Shown here piece by piece: positions 6,783-13,497 of a stretch of DNA of 13,497 bases. How positions within the stretch are numbered: the stretch's first letter is position 1; every line of letters starts with the position of its first letter. A model generated the notes under the pieces. It worked only from the letters and a program-made list of their open reading frames with translations. It had not been told where the DNA came from and made no database searches. Source of the stretch: Odoribacteraceae bacterium (GTDB lineage Bacteria; Bacteroidota; Bacteroidia; Bacteroidales; Marinifilaceae); NCBI GenBank assembly GCA_031279175.1, contig JAITJA010000109.1:1-13497 (forward strand), written 5' to 3'. A program made the translations under genes and the position numbers.

Positions 6783-8573
6783 TTACTGGACGGAGATGGC
6801 CTTGAGTTTACATTTGTTGATGCACGTGCCGCACTTGATACATTTCTCCGCGTCGATGACGTGTGGTTCCTTGCGCGTCCCGCTGATAGCGTTTGTCGGG
6901 CAGGTACGCGTGCAGAGTGTGCACCCGATGCAGAGCACGGGGTCGATCACGTAGGAGAGTAGTTCCTTGCACCTTCCCGCGGGGCACTTGCGTTCCTTGA
7001 CGTGGGCGAGGTACTCGTCGAGGAAGTTGTCGAGGGTGGAGAGCACGGGGTTTGGCGACGTTTGTCCCAGCCCGCAGAGGGCGGTATCCTTGATTACCTT
7101 GCCGAGGTTGCGGAGGTGGTCTATGTCGGAGAGCTCGCCGTTTCCCCGCGTGATCTTGTCGAGGATCTCGTACAGGCGTTTGTTGCCGACGCGACAGGGG
7201 GTGCATTTCCCGCACGACTCCTCGACGGTGAAGTCAAGGTAGAACTTGGCCACGGAGACCATGCAGTCGTCCTCGTCCATGACGATCATTCCCCCTGATC
7301 CCATCATGGAACCGGAGGCGAGCAGGTTATCAAAGTCAATGGGGATGTCGAGGTGCTTCTCCGTGAGACACCCGCCGGAGGGACCGCCGGTTTGCACGGC
7401 CTTGAATTTTTTCCCGTTCTTGATGCCGCCGCCGATCTCGTAGATGACTTCCCGGAGGGTAGCACCCATTGGTACCTCGATCAGCCCGACGTTATTGATT
7501 TTCCCGGCGAGGGCGAAGACTTTAGTGCCTTTCGAGCGTTCCGTACCGATTTTGTTGAACCAGTTGGCCCCTTTCATGATGATCACGGGGATGTTGGCGA
7601 ACGTTTCCACGTTGTTCACGTTCGTTGGCCGGTTCAGGTAGCCCGACTCGGCGGGGAAGGGTGGTTTCATGGTAGGCTCGCCGCGCGCGCCCTCCATCGA
7701 GTGGATGAGGGCGGTTTCCTCGCCGCAGACGAACGCGCCGGCGCCGTAGCGCAGCTCGATGGAGAAGTTGAAGTCGCTGTCGAGGATTCGCTCTCCCAGC
7801 AGCCCGTATTCGTTGGCTTGCTGGATGGCGATCTTCAGTCGTTGGATGGCCAGTGGGTACTCGGCGCGGATGTATACCAATCCCTTGCTTGCCCCGATGC
7901 TATACCCGCAGATGGCCATTGCCTCGATGACGGAGTGCGGGTCGCCTTCCATGATCGAGCGATCCATGAACGCGCCCGGGTCGCCCTCGTCGGCATTGCA
8001 GACGACGTACTTCTGGTCGGCCTGGTATTTCCCGGCAAATTCCCACTTGAGACCGGTGGGAAACCCGCCGCCGCCCCTACCGCGCAGGCCGGAAAGCTTG
8101 ATCTCGTCGATCACCTCTCGCGGCGTCATTTCACCCAGGCACTTGGCGAGCGCGGCGTAGCCGTCTCTCCCGATGTACTCCTCGATATTTTCGGGGTCGA
8201 TAAACCCGCAGTTGCGCAAGGCGACGCGCAGTTGTTTCCGGTAGAAGCTCATGTGCTTGGAGTCGCTCACGCTCTCCTTTCGTTCCGGGTCCTTGTACAG
8301 GAGTCGTTCCACCTTTCTTCCCTTGATGATATGCTCGGCGATGATCTCCTCGGCGTCGTCCGGCTTCACGCGGGTGTAGAAAGTATTATCGGGCATGATC
8401 TTCACGATCGGCCCTTGCTCGCAAAACCCGAAGCATCCGGTAGCGATCACCTGCACCTCCCCGGCGAGTTTTTTCTTCTCCAGTGCCTCCTGCAATTTCG
8501 CGATGATGTCCTGGCTGTTGGATGCCCGGCAACCGGTTCCCCCGCAGACGAGCGCGTGCATTTTATAGCTCAT
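6783..8573 (-). CDS. hndC: NAD-linked [FeFe] hydrogenase flavoprotein subunit (HndC/HydB, NuoF-like)
   Basis: This 596-residue protein has three parts. Residues 1-90 are a thioredoxin-like [2Fe-2S] domain (Cys10, 15, 47, 51). Residues of about 115-510 form the NuoF core, with the FMN/NADH glycine-rich loop GLRGRGGGGFPTG (162-174), CNADEGDPGAF (192-202), GAGAFVCGEETALI (277-290) and a [4Fe-4S] site at Cys454, 457, 460 and 500. The C-terminus has two ferredoxin clusters (Cys548/551/554/558 and Cys578/581/584/588). It binds NAD(H) and FMN and is thought to be the bifurcation site in HydABC (family knowledge). It lies 27 bp after hndB and 21 bp before hndD. The C-terminal ferredoxin domain distinguishes it from complex I NuoF. 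Confidence 0.96.
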   Translation of the reverse strand: MSYKMHALVCGGTGCRASNSQDIIAKLQEALEKKKLAGEVQVIATGCFGFCEQGPIVKIMPDNTFYTRVKPDDAEEIIAEHIIKGRKVERLLYKDPERKESVSDSKHMSFYRKQLRVALRNCGFIDPENIEEYIGRDGYAALAKCLGEMTPREVIDEIKLSGLRGRGGGGFPTGLKWEFAGKYQADQKYVVCNADEGDPGAFMDRSIMEGDPHSVIEAMAICGYSIGASKGLVYIRAEYPLAIQRLKIAIQQANEYGLLGERILDSDFNFSIELRYGAGAFVCGEETALIHSMEGARGEPTMKPPFPAESGYLNRPTNVNNVETFANIPVIIMKGANWFNKIGTERSKGTKVFALAGKINNVGLIEVPMGATLREVIYEIGGGIKNGKKFKAVQTGGPSGGCLTEKHLDIPIDFDNLLASGSMMGSGGMIVMDEDDCMVSVAKFYLDFTVEESCGKCTPCRVGNKRLYEILDKITRGNGELSDIDHLRNLGKVIKDTALCGLGQTSPNPVLSTLDNFLDEYLAHVKERKCPAGRCKELLSYVIDPVLCIGCTLCTRTCPTNAISGTRKEPHVIDAEKCIKCGTCINKCKLKAISVQ

Positions 8574-8600
8574 GTTGGTATATAGATTATGGATGAATGT

Positions 8601-8996
8601 CTATTCCTGGATCGTGTGATAATTCACGGGGATGATCCCCTCGACCAGCTCGTCGTTCTTCAGGTACTTCTGGATGATCTCCCCGGCTCTCTTGGTAGTC
8701 ACCTCCCCGAAGACGATTGGCTCTCGTCCGGGCTTGGTAATCTCCACGGTAGGCTCGGCGTAACAATATCCCATGCATCCTGTTTGCGTCACCACCGCGC
8801 GTATCCCGTTTTCCTCGAGGTGATCGATGAAATAATTCATGACCTCCTTGCTCCCGGCGGCGATCCCGCAAGTAGCCATGGCCACCTTGATCTGGATTAA
8901 CTCTCCTGACTGCTCGCTCTTTTCGCGCAGGTCGATCTTCGCCTGAACGTTCTCCTTGATCCGCTTGAGATCCGCGAGTGTTTTGATTTTTTCCAT
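8601..8996 (-). CDS. hndB: Thioredoxin-like 2Fe-2S hydrogenase subunit (HndB family)
   Basis: This 131-residue protein has a charged helical N-terminus (1-30) followed by a thioredoxin-like ferredoxin fold. Recognisable motifs are MATCGIAAGS (40-49) and TGCMGYC (72-78). Only three cysteines stand at cluster positions (Cys43, 74, 78); the usual second ligand of C-x4-C is replaced within GIAAGS. From memory the CGIAAGA form is common in HndB proteins, so this is probably a family trait and the cluster, if present, needs another ligand. HndB is a subunit of the NADP-reducing hydrogenase complex of Desulfovibrio. The gene lies between the ATPase gene and hndC in a compact operon. Confidence 0.88.
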   Translation of the reverse strand: MEKIKTLADLKRIKENVQAKIDLREKSEQSGELIQIKVAMATCGIAAGSKEVMNYFIDHLEENGIRAVVTQTGCMGYCYAEPTVEITKPGREPIVFGEVTTKRAGEIIQKYLKNDELVEGIIPVNYHTIQE

Positions 8997-9013
8997 GCTG
9001 AAAGGTTCTTTAT

Positions 9014-9568
9014 TTATACTTGTATATCCTTGATATTTTCCGCGATCATCTCCCGGAGGGCCGCGACGATCTCCGGGTCATCCAGTGGCGTGTCGCCGAG
9101 GAACGTCCTCGTCTCGCCGGAGGAAAAAGTGTACGTTCCCTTGTCGGTAACATACCGGTAGCGCACCTCCATGCCCGGGTTCGCCGCCGCCAGCAGGACG
9201 ATCGTTCCGGCAATGTCGCCGACGGGGGGACGATCCAGGTGCGAGCGGCTAAAGGTAGCTTCCACCGCGGTACCCTTGCCTGGGGCAGAGCGGATAGAGA
9301 GCCTGCCGCCGGTGGCCTCCGCGTTCTGCTTGAGGAGCGGGACGCCCAGCCCCACCTTGCGCGTTGTCCGGCTCGTGAAGAAGGGGTCCGTCACCCGCTG
9401 CACGGTGTCTGCATCCATCCCGTCGCCGTTATCGCGAATGACGAGAACGAGCGCGTCACGCGCCTCACTTTCTTCTACATCAATCTCGACCCGGGTCGCG
9501 TTGGCCCGGATAGCGTTTTGGGCAATATCCATGATATGATCGGACAGATTTTGCACGTGCACTTTCAA
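9014..9568 (-). CDS. Stand-alone GHKL (HATPase_c) protein of the hydrogenase operon
   Basis: This 184-residue protein is a histidine-kinase-type ATPase domain without sensor, dimerisation or phosphoacceptor domains. The N-box is DIAQNAIRA (14-22, Asn18), the G1 box DNGDGM (46-51), an F-box-like PFFTS (62-66), the G2 box GLGVPLLKQ (73-81) and GKGT (97-100). Residues 110-184 form a small C-terminal domain beginning SHLDRPPVGD. ATP binding is strongly supported, but the biochemical role is unknown. Similar proteins occur beside NAD-linked [FeFe] hydrogenases in clostridia (recollection), pointing to regulation or assembly. The start appears to be TTG at 9568: no in-frame ATG or GTG lies between it and the upstream TAG, and the ATG at codon 13 would remove part of the first helix before the N-box. 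It is the first gene of the operon. Confidence 0.85.
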   Translation of the reverse strand: MKVHVQNLSDHIMDIAQNAIRANATRVEIDVEESEARDALVLVIRDNGDGMDADTVQRVTDPFFTSRTTRKVGLGVPLLKQNAEATGGRLSIRSAPGKGTAVEATFSRSHLDRPPVGDIAGTIVLLAAANPGMEVRYRYVTDKGTYTFSSGETRTFLGDTPLDDPEIVAALREMIAENIKDIQV

Positions 9569-9832
9569 TTTAATATTATTCTTACACTTTTGGTTCTAAT
9601 TCCTAAGTTTCCCGCGAATGTATATTAAATGTGATAGCTTACAAAGCTTGAAAACTGCAAATTCAGTAGGATACTAACAATTTTAACCCGATCTAATTAA
9701 TGAACGTGCCGGGAAACAGGGAGATCACGGTGAGAAGGGTGGCTTCCGTTCGCCGAGAACAAGGCGCGCGCCGTGTTGCCGGGGCCGCCGGAAATGCTTA
9801 AACTTGCTGCTTCAACCATTAATCGATACGCG
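9569..9832. other. Divergent intergenic region between hydrogenase operon and GH92 gene
   Basis: The left half (9569-9700) is AT-rich, unlike the rest of the window, and contains the hydrogenase operon promoter. The right half (9700-9832) is GC-rich and has no recognised promoter for the GH92 gene. A perfect 10-bp palindrome GGCGCGCGCC lies at 9763-9772. The GH92 reading frame extends upstream to a GTG at 9773, but those extra 20 residues look non-coding. Confidence 0.5.
9615..9645 (-). promoter_or_regulatory. Predicted promoter of the hydrogenase operon
   Basis: On the minus strand TTTG (9645-9642) is followed by exactly 19 bp and TACATTCG (9622-9615). This matches the Bacteroidetes pattern TTTG-N19-TAnnTTTG with one mismatch, in the -7 element, and lies 46 bp before the TTG start codon. 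A 5-3-5 inverted repeat, AGCTT-ACA-AAGCT (9636-9648), overlaps the -33 element and could be a regulator site. Confidence 0.65.
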
Positions 9833-12031
9833 ATGAAAAAGAATGTTACTTGTTACCTGGTGATGGTGATTATCACCTTCATGGTAGGGTGTTGGGCGCG
9901 GGAGGATTCCCTCGTTCGTTATGTTGACCCGTGGATCGGGACGGGTGGTCACGGTCACGTCTTCATGGGGGCTAGCGTCCCTTTCGGGATGGTACAGCTT
10001 GGCCCGACGAGCCTCCCGCGCGGGTGGGACTGGACGTCGGGCTATCATTTTTCCGACACGACCGTGACGGGGTTCTGCCACACGCACCTCAGCGGGACCG
10101 GGATCGGTGATCTTGCCGACATATCGTTGATGCCCGTCACGGGAGAGGTCAAGATCGCGCGCGGGAACGTGGACGATCCTTCCTCCGGCACGTGGTCTTA
10201 CTTCTCGCGCGTCAACGAGCGCGCCCGCCCGGGCTATTACGCCACGCGCCTCGACCGCTACGGTGTTGACGTCGAGTTGACGGCCACGGAACGCGTCGGG
10301 TTGCATCGTTACGTGTTCCCCCGGGAGGTGGCGCCCGCCGTGGTCATTGACCTCGAGAACGGCACGGGGTGGGACGCTCCCGTCGAGGGATTCCTCTCTC
10401 GCCTGGATGATAGCACTGTCGTCGGCTATCGTTACTCGTCCGGTTGGGCGCGCGACCAGCGCGTGTTCTTCGCGGCCCGTTTCTCGCGGCCTGTTCGTTC
10501 GTTACAACTCTTTGACGGTGGAGAGCCTCGCGATGGAGACTCGACACGGGCGCGGCGCGTGCACGGGAAGTTGCTCTTCGACGCTAACGCGCGGGAGTTG
10601 CTCGCGAAGGTGGCGCTCTCGCCGACGAGCACGACAAACGCGCTACTGAACCTGGAGGCGGAGTTGCCGGGCTGGGATTTCGAGGCGACGGCGCGACAGG
10701 CCTCGGCAGCATGGGAACGGGAACTGGGGAAGATCAAGATCAAGACGGGTGACGAGACGGTAAAGCGCGTGTTTTATACCGCTCTTTATCACACGATGAT
10801 TGCCCCGTCGTTATTCTGCGACGCGAACGGCGATTACCGCGGGGCCGACGGGCAGGTGCATACCGGCGAGGGATTCGTGAATTACACTACCTTCTCGCTC
10901 TGGGACACGTATCGCGCCGCGCACCCGTTAGCGACGATCATCCACCCGGGCAGGGTCGATGACTGGATAAACGCGATGCTCGCCATTTACAAGCAGCAGG
11001 GAAAGTTACCGGTATGGCATCTGGTCGGATGCGAGACGGATTGCATGGTAGGCAACCCGGCGATCCCGGTCGTGGCGGACGCGATCATGAAGGGCTACGC
11101 GGGCTTTGACCGCAAGCTGGCAATCGAGGCGGCGCGCGCGTCGGCGATGCTGGACGAGCGGGGGATGGGACTATTGAAGCAGTACGGTTACATCCCCTGC
11201 GACCTCTACAACGAGTCGGTGGCCACGACCTTCGAGTACGCGTTAGCGGACGGGGCATTGGCGCGCGCGGCATTACAGGAGGGCGACACGGCCGTGCACG
11301 CGTACTTCTCCCGGCGTTCCCTGGCCTATCGTTATTGCTTTGATTCCTCGACGGGACTGGCGCGGGGACGGCGTGCTGACGGCAGTTTCCGCGAGCCCTT
11401 TGATCCCTTCAACGCGGCCCACAGGGCGAACGATTACACCGAGGGAAACGCGTGGCAATACACGTGGCTCGTGCCGCACGACGTGGAGGGCTTGATCGGG
11501 TTATTTGGCGGGAGCGAGCGCTTCGTGGAGAAGCTCGACTCGCTCTTCATCGTCGAGGGGGATCTCGGGGCGGACGCCTCGCCGGACATCAGCGGGATGA
11601 TCGGGCAGTACGCGCACGGCAACGAGCCGGGGCATCACGTGCCTTATCTCTACGCGCTTGCCGGACAGCCGAGGAAGACGGCGGAACGCGCGCGGGAGAT
11701 CCTCTCGACGCTCTATCGCGACGGCCCGGACGGCCTCCCGGGGAACGAGGACGTGGGGCAGATGTCCGCGTGGTACATCTTGTCGGCCGTCGGCCTCTAC
11801 CAGGTAGAGCCGGCCGGTGGTCGCTTCGTGATCGGCAGCCCGCTCGCCGATGAGGCAACGATTGACGTGGGCAACGGGAAGCGCTTCCGCGTCGTGGCCA
11901 GGAACAACGGGCCGCGGAACATCTACCCGGTGAACATCACCCTGAACGGCGTCCCCCTGGATCGCCCTTACATTGACTTCGCCGAGATCGTCGCCGGCGG
12001 TGAGCTGGTGCTCGAGATGAGCGACAAGTAG
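9833..12031 (+). CDS. GH92 exo-alpha-mannosidase lipoprotein
   Basis: The protein has 732 residues from the ATG at 9833. This start gives a clear lipoprotein signal: MKKN, a hydrophobic stretch, then the lipobox MVGC with lipidated Cys20. Acidic residues follow soon after (CWARED), which may favour surface display in Bacteroidetes (inference). GH92 landmarks are DPWIGTGGHGH (32-42), SGYHFSDT (69-76), SLWDTYRAAHP (355-365), EGNAWQYTWLVPHD (537-550), HGNEPGHH (595-602) and GNEDVGQMSAW (637-647). Characterised members are Ca2+-dependent inverting alpha-mannosidases that trim N-glycans or mannan. Glu537 is a good candidate for the catalytic acid, and acidic residues in GNED for the base region. 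Linkage specificity cannot be read here. Two stop codons in a row (TAG TAA) end the gene, and a GH3 gene follows after 83 bp. Confidence 0.93.
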   Translation: MKKNVTCYLVMVIITFMVGCWAREDSLVRYVDPWIGTGGHGHVFMGASVPFGMVQLGPTSLPRGWDWTSGYHFSDTTVTGFCHTHLSGTGIGDLADISLMPVTGEVKIARGNVDDPSSGTWSYFSRVNERARPGYYATRLDRYGVDVELTATERVGLHRYVFPREVAPAVVIDLENGTGWDAPVEGFLSRLDDSTVVGYRYSSGWARDQRVFFAARFSRPVRSLQLFDGGEPRDGDSTRARRVHGKLLFDANARELLAKVALSPTSTTNALLNLEAELPGWDFEATARQASAAWERELGKIKIKTGDETVKRVFYTALYHTMIAPSLFCDANGDYRGADGQVHTGEGFVNYTTFSLWDTYRAAHPLATIIHPGRVDDWINAMLAIYKQQGKLPVWHLVGCETDCMVGNPAIPVVADAIMKGYAGFDRKLAIEAARASAMLDERGMGLLKQYGYIPCDLYNESVATTFEYALADGALARAALQEGDTAVHAYFSRRSLAYRYCFDSSTGLARGRRADGSFREPFDPFNAAHRANDYTEGNAWQYTWLVPHDVEGLIGLFGGSERFVEKLDSLFIVEGDLGADASPDISGMIGQYAHGNEPGHHVPYLYALAGQPRKTAERAREILSTLYRDGPDGLPGNEDVGQMSAWYILSAVGLYQVEPAGGRFVIGSPLADEATIDVGNGKRFRVVARNNGPRNIYPVNITLNGVPLDRPYIDFAEIVAGGELVLEMSDK

Positions 12032-12039
12032 TAAAGGAA

Positions 12040-12073
12040 AACGGCAGGGGGGAACGGCAGGGGAACGGCAGTG
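12040..12073 (+). repeat. Three short direct repeats between GH92 and GH3 genes
   Basis: AACGGCAGGGG occurs at 12040-12050 and 12053-12063, and a third, diverged copy (AACGGCAGTG) follows at 12064-12073. The copies lie just after the GH92 stop codons, ahead of an AT-rich stretch that precedes the GH3 start. No promoter motif or hairpin is evident, so this may simply be replication slippage. Confidence 0.5.
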
Positions 12074-12114
12074 AATAACTTTAAATAATAACACCTTTAA
12101 AAGAACACCAGAAC

Positions 12115-13497
12115 ATGAAAAGTATAGCGGCAAGCATGATCCCGCGGACACTATTATTAATAAGCGCGGCACTGCTCGCGTCCCCCGTCACCGGCCAGGG
12201 GATTTACAAGGCGGGATGGATCGACTTCAACAAGAACGGGGTAAAGGACGCGTACGAGGATCCCGCCGAGACGATAGAGCGCCGCGTGGCCGACCTCCTG
12301 TCGAGGATGACGGTAGAGGAAAAGACCTGCCAGATGGCGACCCTCTACGGCTCGGGACGCGTCCTGCAGGACAGCGCGCCCGTCGCCTCCTGGAAACAAG
12401 AAATCTGGAAAGACGGCATCGCCAACATCGACGAGCAGGCAAACGGCCTGGGGCGCTTCGGCGCGCGGATCTCCTATCCTTACGCGGCCAGCGTCAGGAA
12501 TCGCCAGGCCATCCAGCGCTGGTTTGTCGAGGAAACGCGGCTCGGTATCCCCGTGGACTTCACGAACGAGGGAATCCGCGGACTGTGCCACGACCGCGCG
12601 ACGATGTTCCCGGCACAATGCGGGCAAGGTGCGTCATGGAACCGCGACCTGGTGGCGGCGATTGCCGACGTCACGGCCACAGAGGCGCTGGCGCTCGGCT
12701 ACACGAACATCTATTCACCGATACTGGACGTGGCCCGCGACCCGCGCTGGGGACGGGTCGTGGAGTGTTACAGTGAAGACCCCTACCTCGTTGGCGAGCT
12801 CGGAAGGATGATGATCCGCGGACTGCAAGCGCGCGGGTTAGCCTCCACGCCAAAGCATTTCGCCGTGTACAGCGCGCCGGCCGGAGGACGGGACGCGGGC
12901 ACGAGGACAGACCCGGCCGTCACGCCGAGGGAGATGAGGACGATCTATCTCGAACCTTTCCGCGTCGGCGTCGCGGAAGCGGGGGCCATGGGAGTGATGA
13001 GCTCCTACAATGACTATGACGGGATACCGGTAACGGGCAGTCATCGTTTCCTCACCGGTATACTCCGCGACGAGTGGGGATTTGACGGCTACGTCGTCTC
13101 GGACAGCGAGGCCGTGGAGTTCCTGATGACGAAACACCGCGTGAGCGCCTCGCCGGTAGACGCCGCCGCGCGAGCGGTAAACGCGGGGCTGAACACCCGG
13201 ACGAATTTCACGCCCCCCGGGGACTTCATACTCCCGCTCCGGCAGGCAATCCACGAGAAAAAAGTCTCCATGAAAGTCATCGACGAACGGGTAGCAGACG
13301 TGTTGCGGGTGAAATTCCGCCTCGGGTTATTCGATAACCCCTACCGGGGAGACGCCAACGACACGCGACGCGTGCACGCCCCGGAACACCGCGCGCTGGC
13401 ACTGGAAGCCGCCCTGCAATCCATCGTCTTGCTGAAAAACGATAGCCTACTGCCGCTCTCCCCCACCCTCCAACACGTCGCCGTCATCGGACCCAAT
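12115..13497 (+). CDS. GH3 family glycoside hydrolase, beta-glucosidase/beta-xylosidase-like (3' part missing)
   Basis: The frame is open from ATG 12115 to the window end, giving 461 residues. A signal peptide with no lipobox spans about residues 1-28 (MKSIAASMIPRTLLLISAALL and following, probable cleavage near VTG-QG), which indicates periplasmic export. Residues 37-48 form a perfect EF-hand-like loop (D37, N39, N41, V43, D45, E48). The GH3 TIM barrel follows: LLSRMTVEEKTCQM (61-74), PILDVARDPRWGRVVE (202-217), the substrate-binding KHF (247-249) and YVVSDSEAV (326-334), in which Asp330 is the expected nucleophile of this retaining family. The start of the second domain is seen at the edge (SIVLLKND). 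The acid/base residue lies outside. It is probably cotranscribed with the GH92 gene. The substrate is uncertain. Confidence 0.92.
   Translation, partial: MKSIAASMIPRTLLLISAALLASPVTGQGIYKAGWIDFNKNGVKDAYEDPAETIERRVADLLSRMTVEEKTCQMATLYGSGRVLQDSAPVASWKQEIWKDGIANIDEQANGLGRFGARISYPYAASVRNRQAIQRWFVEETRLGIPVDFTNEGIRGLCHDRATMFPAQCGQGASWNRDLVAAIADVTATEALALGYTNIYSPILDVARDPRWGRVVECYSEDPYLVGELGRMMIRGLQARGLASTPKHFAVYSAPAGGRDAGTRTDPAVTPREMRTIYLEPFRVGVAEAGAMGVMSSYNDYDGIPVTGSHRFLTGILRDEWGFDGYVVSDSEAVEFLMTKHRVSASPVDAAARAVNAGLNTRTNFTPPGDFILPLRQAIHEKKVSMKVIDERVADVLRVKFRLGLFDNPYRGDANDTRRVHAPEHRALALEAALQSIVLLKNDSLLPLSPTLQHVAVIGPN

Noticed and set aside
4488..8573. NuoE/NuoF/NuoG-like proteins read as parts of respiratory complex I.
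   Set aside because: The NuoG-like protein has all three H-cluster motifs, the NuoF-like protein has an extra C-terminal ferredoxin domain, and no membrane Nuo subunits are present.
7353..8585. A 410-codon plus-strand open frame antisense to hndC.
   Set aside because: It lies entirely opposite a well-supported gene with many conserved motifs. Long antisense frames are expected from GC-rich codon use, and the translated product shows no known domain.
9583..9593. A TAcacTTTTG sequence on the plus strand as a GH92 promoter.
   Set aside because: Its internal spacing does not fit TAnnTTTG, the nearest upstream TTTG is about 29 bp away instead of 19, and it lies some 240 bp from the GH92 start.
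9631..9648. A possible Rex or CRP operator (TGT...ACA half-sites) at the hydrogenase promoter.
   Set aside because: TGT and ACA are 8 bp apart, whereas the Rex and CRP consensus sites need 10, and the flanking bases do not match. Only a generic dyad is supported.
9773..9832. A GTG-initiated N-terminal extension of the GH92 protein.
   Set aside because: It would place 20 residues with no signal features ahead of a complete lipoprotein signal sequence (MKKN to lipobox Cys), which must be at the N-terminus to work.
12036..12114. A CRISPR-like or regulatory repeat array between the GH92 and GH3 genes.
   Set aside because: The copies are only about 11 bp, nearly contiguous, without spacers, and the last one has diverged. 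Slippage is the simpler reading.

Overview
The window looks like a chromosomal segment of a GC-rich, fermentative member of the Bacteroidales. The evidence is three-fold: a Na+-NQR operon with Bacteroidetes-like proteins; two promoters that fit the Bacteroidetes -33/-7 pattern (TTTG, 19 bp, TAnnTTTG) rather than a sigma70 pattern; and a GH92/GH3 glycosidase pair with export signals. The coding density and strong GC bias also produce many long antisense open frames, which I treat as shadows. The genus is not identified; a high-GC gut lineage is an inference.

Region 1 (1-4093, minus strand) is the Na+-translocating NADH:quinone oxidoreductase operon in the order nqrA-B-C-D-E. nqrE is cut by the left edge, and nqrF would lie outside. 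A promoter with a short leader precedes nqrA. The region 4094-4487 has no convincing gene. It holds the nqr promoter, a palindrome near the predicted transcript start, a 21-bp imperfect tandem repeat, and the likely terminator of the next operon.

Region 2 (4488-9568, minus strand) is a five-gene operon for a soluble, NAD(H)-linked, probably electron-bifurcating [FeFe] hydrogenase of the HndABCD/HydABC type. In transcription order it encodes a stand-alone GHKL ATPase-domain protein, HndB (thioredoxin-like 2Fe-2S), HndC (NuoF-like flavoprotein), HndD (catalytic subunit with the H-cluster) and HndA (NuoE-like). A TTTG-N19-TACATTCG promoter lies just upstream. The maturases HydE, HydF and HydG are not in the window. 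Together the two operons form a redox-disposal locus: NADH can be oxidised to pump Na+ and reduce menaquinone, or oxidised with reduced ferredoxin to make H2.

Region 3 (9833-13497, plus strand, divergent) carries a GH92 exo-alpha-mannosidase with a lipoprotein signal, followed 83 bp later by a GH3 glycosidase with a signal peptide that runs off the right edge. No SusC/SusD pair or regulator is visible, so any polysaccharide utilisation locus would have to extend to the right.

I found no clearly undescribed system. The points most worth a second look are the altered flavinylation motif in NqrB (SRAT instead of SGAT), the shared promoter architecture of the nqr and hydrogenase operons, the repeat block between those operons, and the kinase-like ATPase without a phosphoacceptor domain at the head of the hydrogenase operon.
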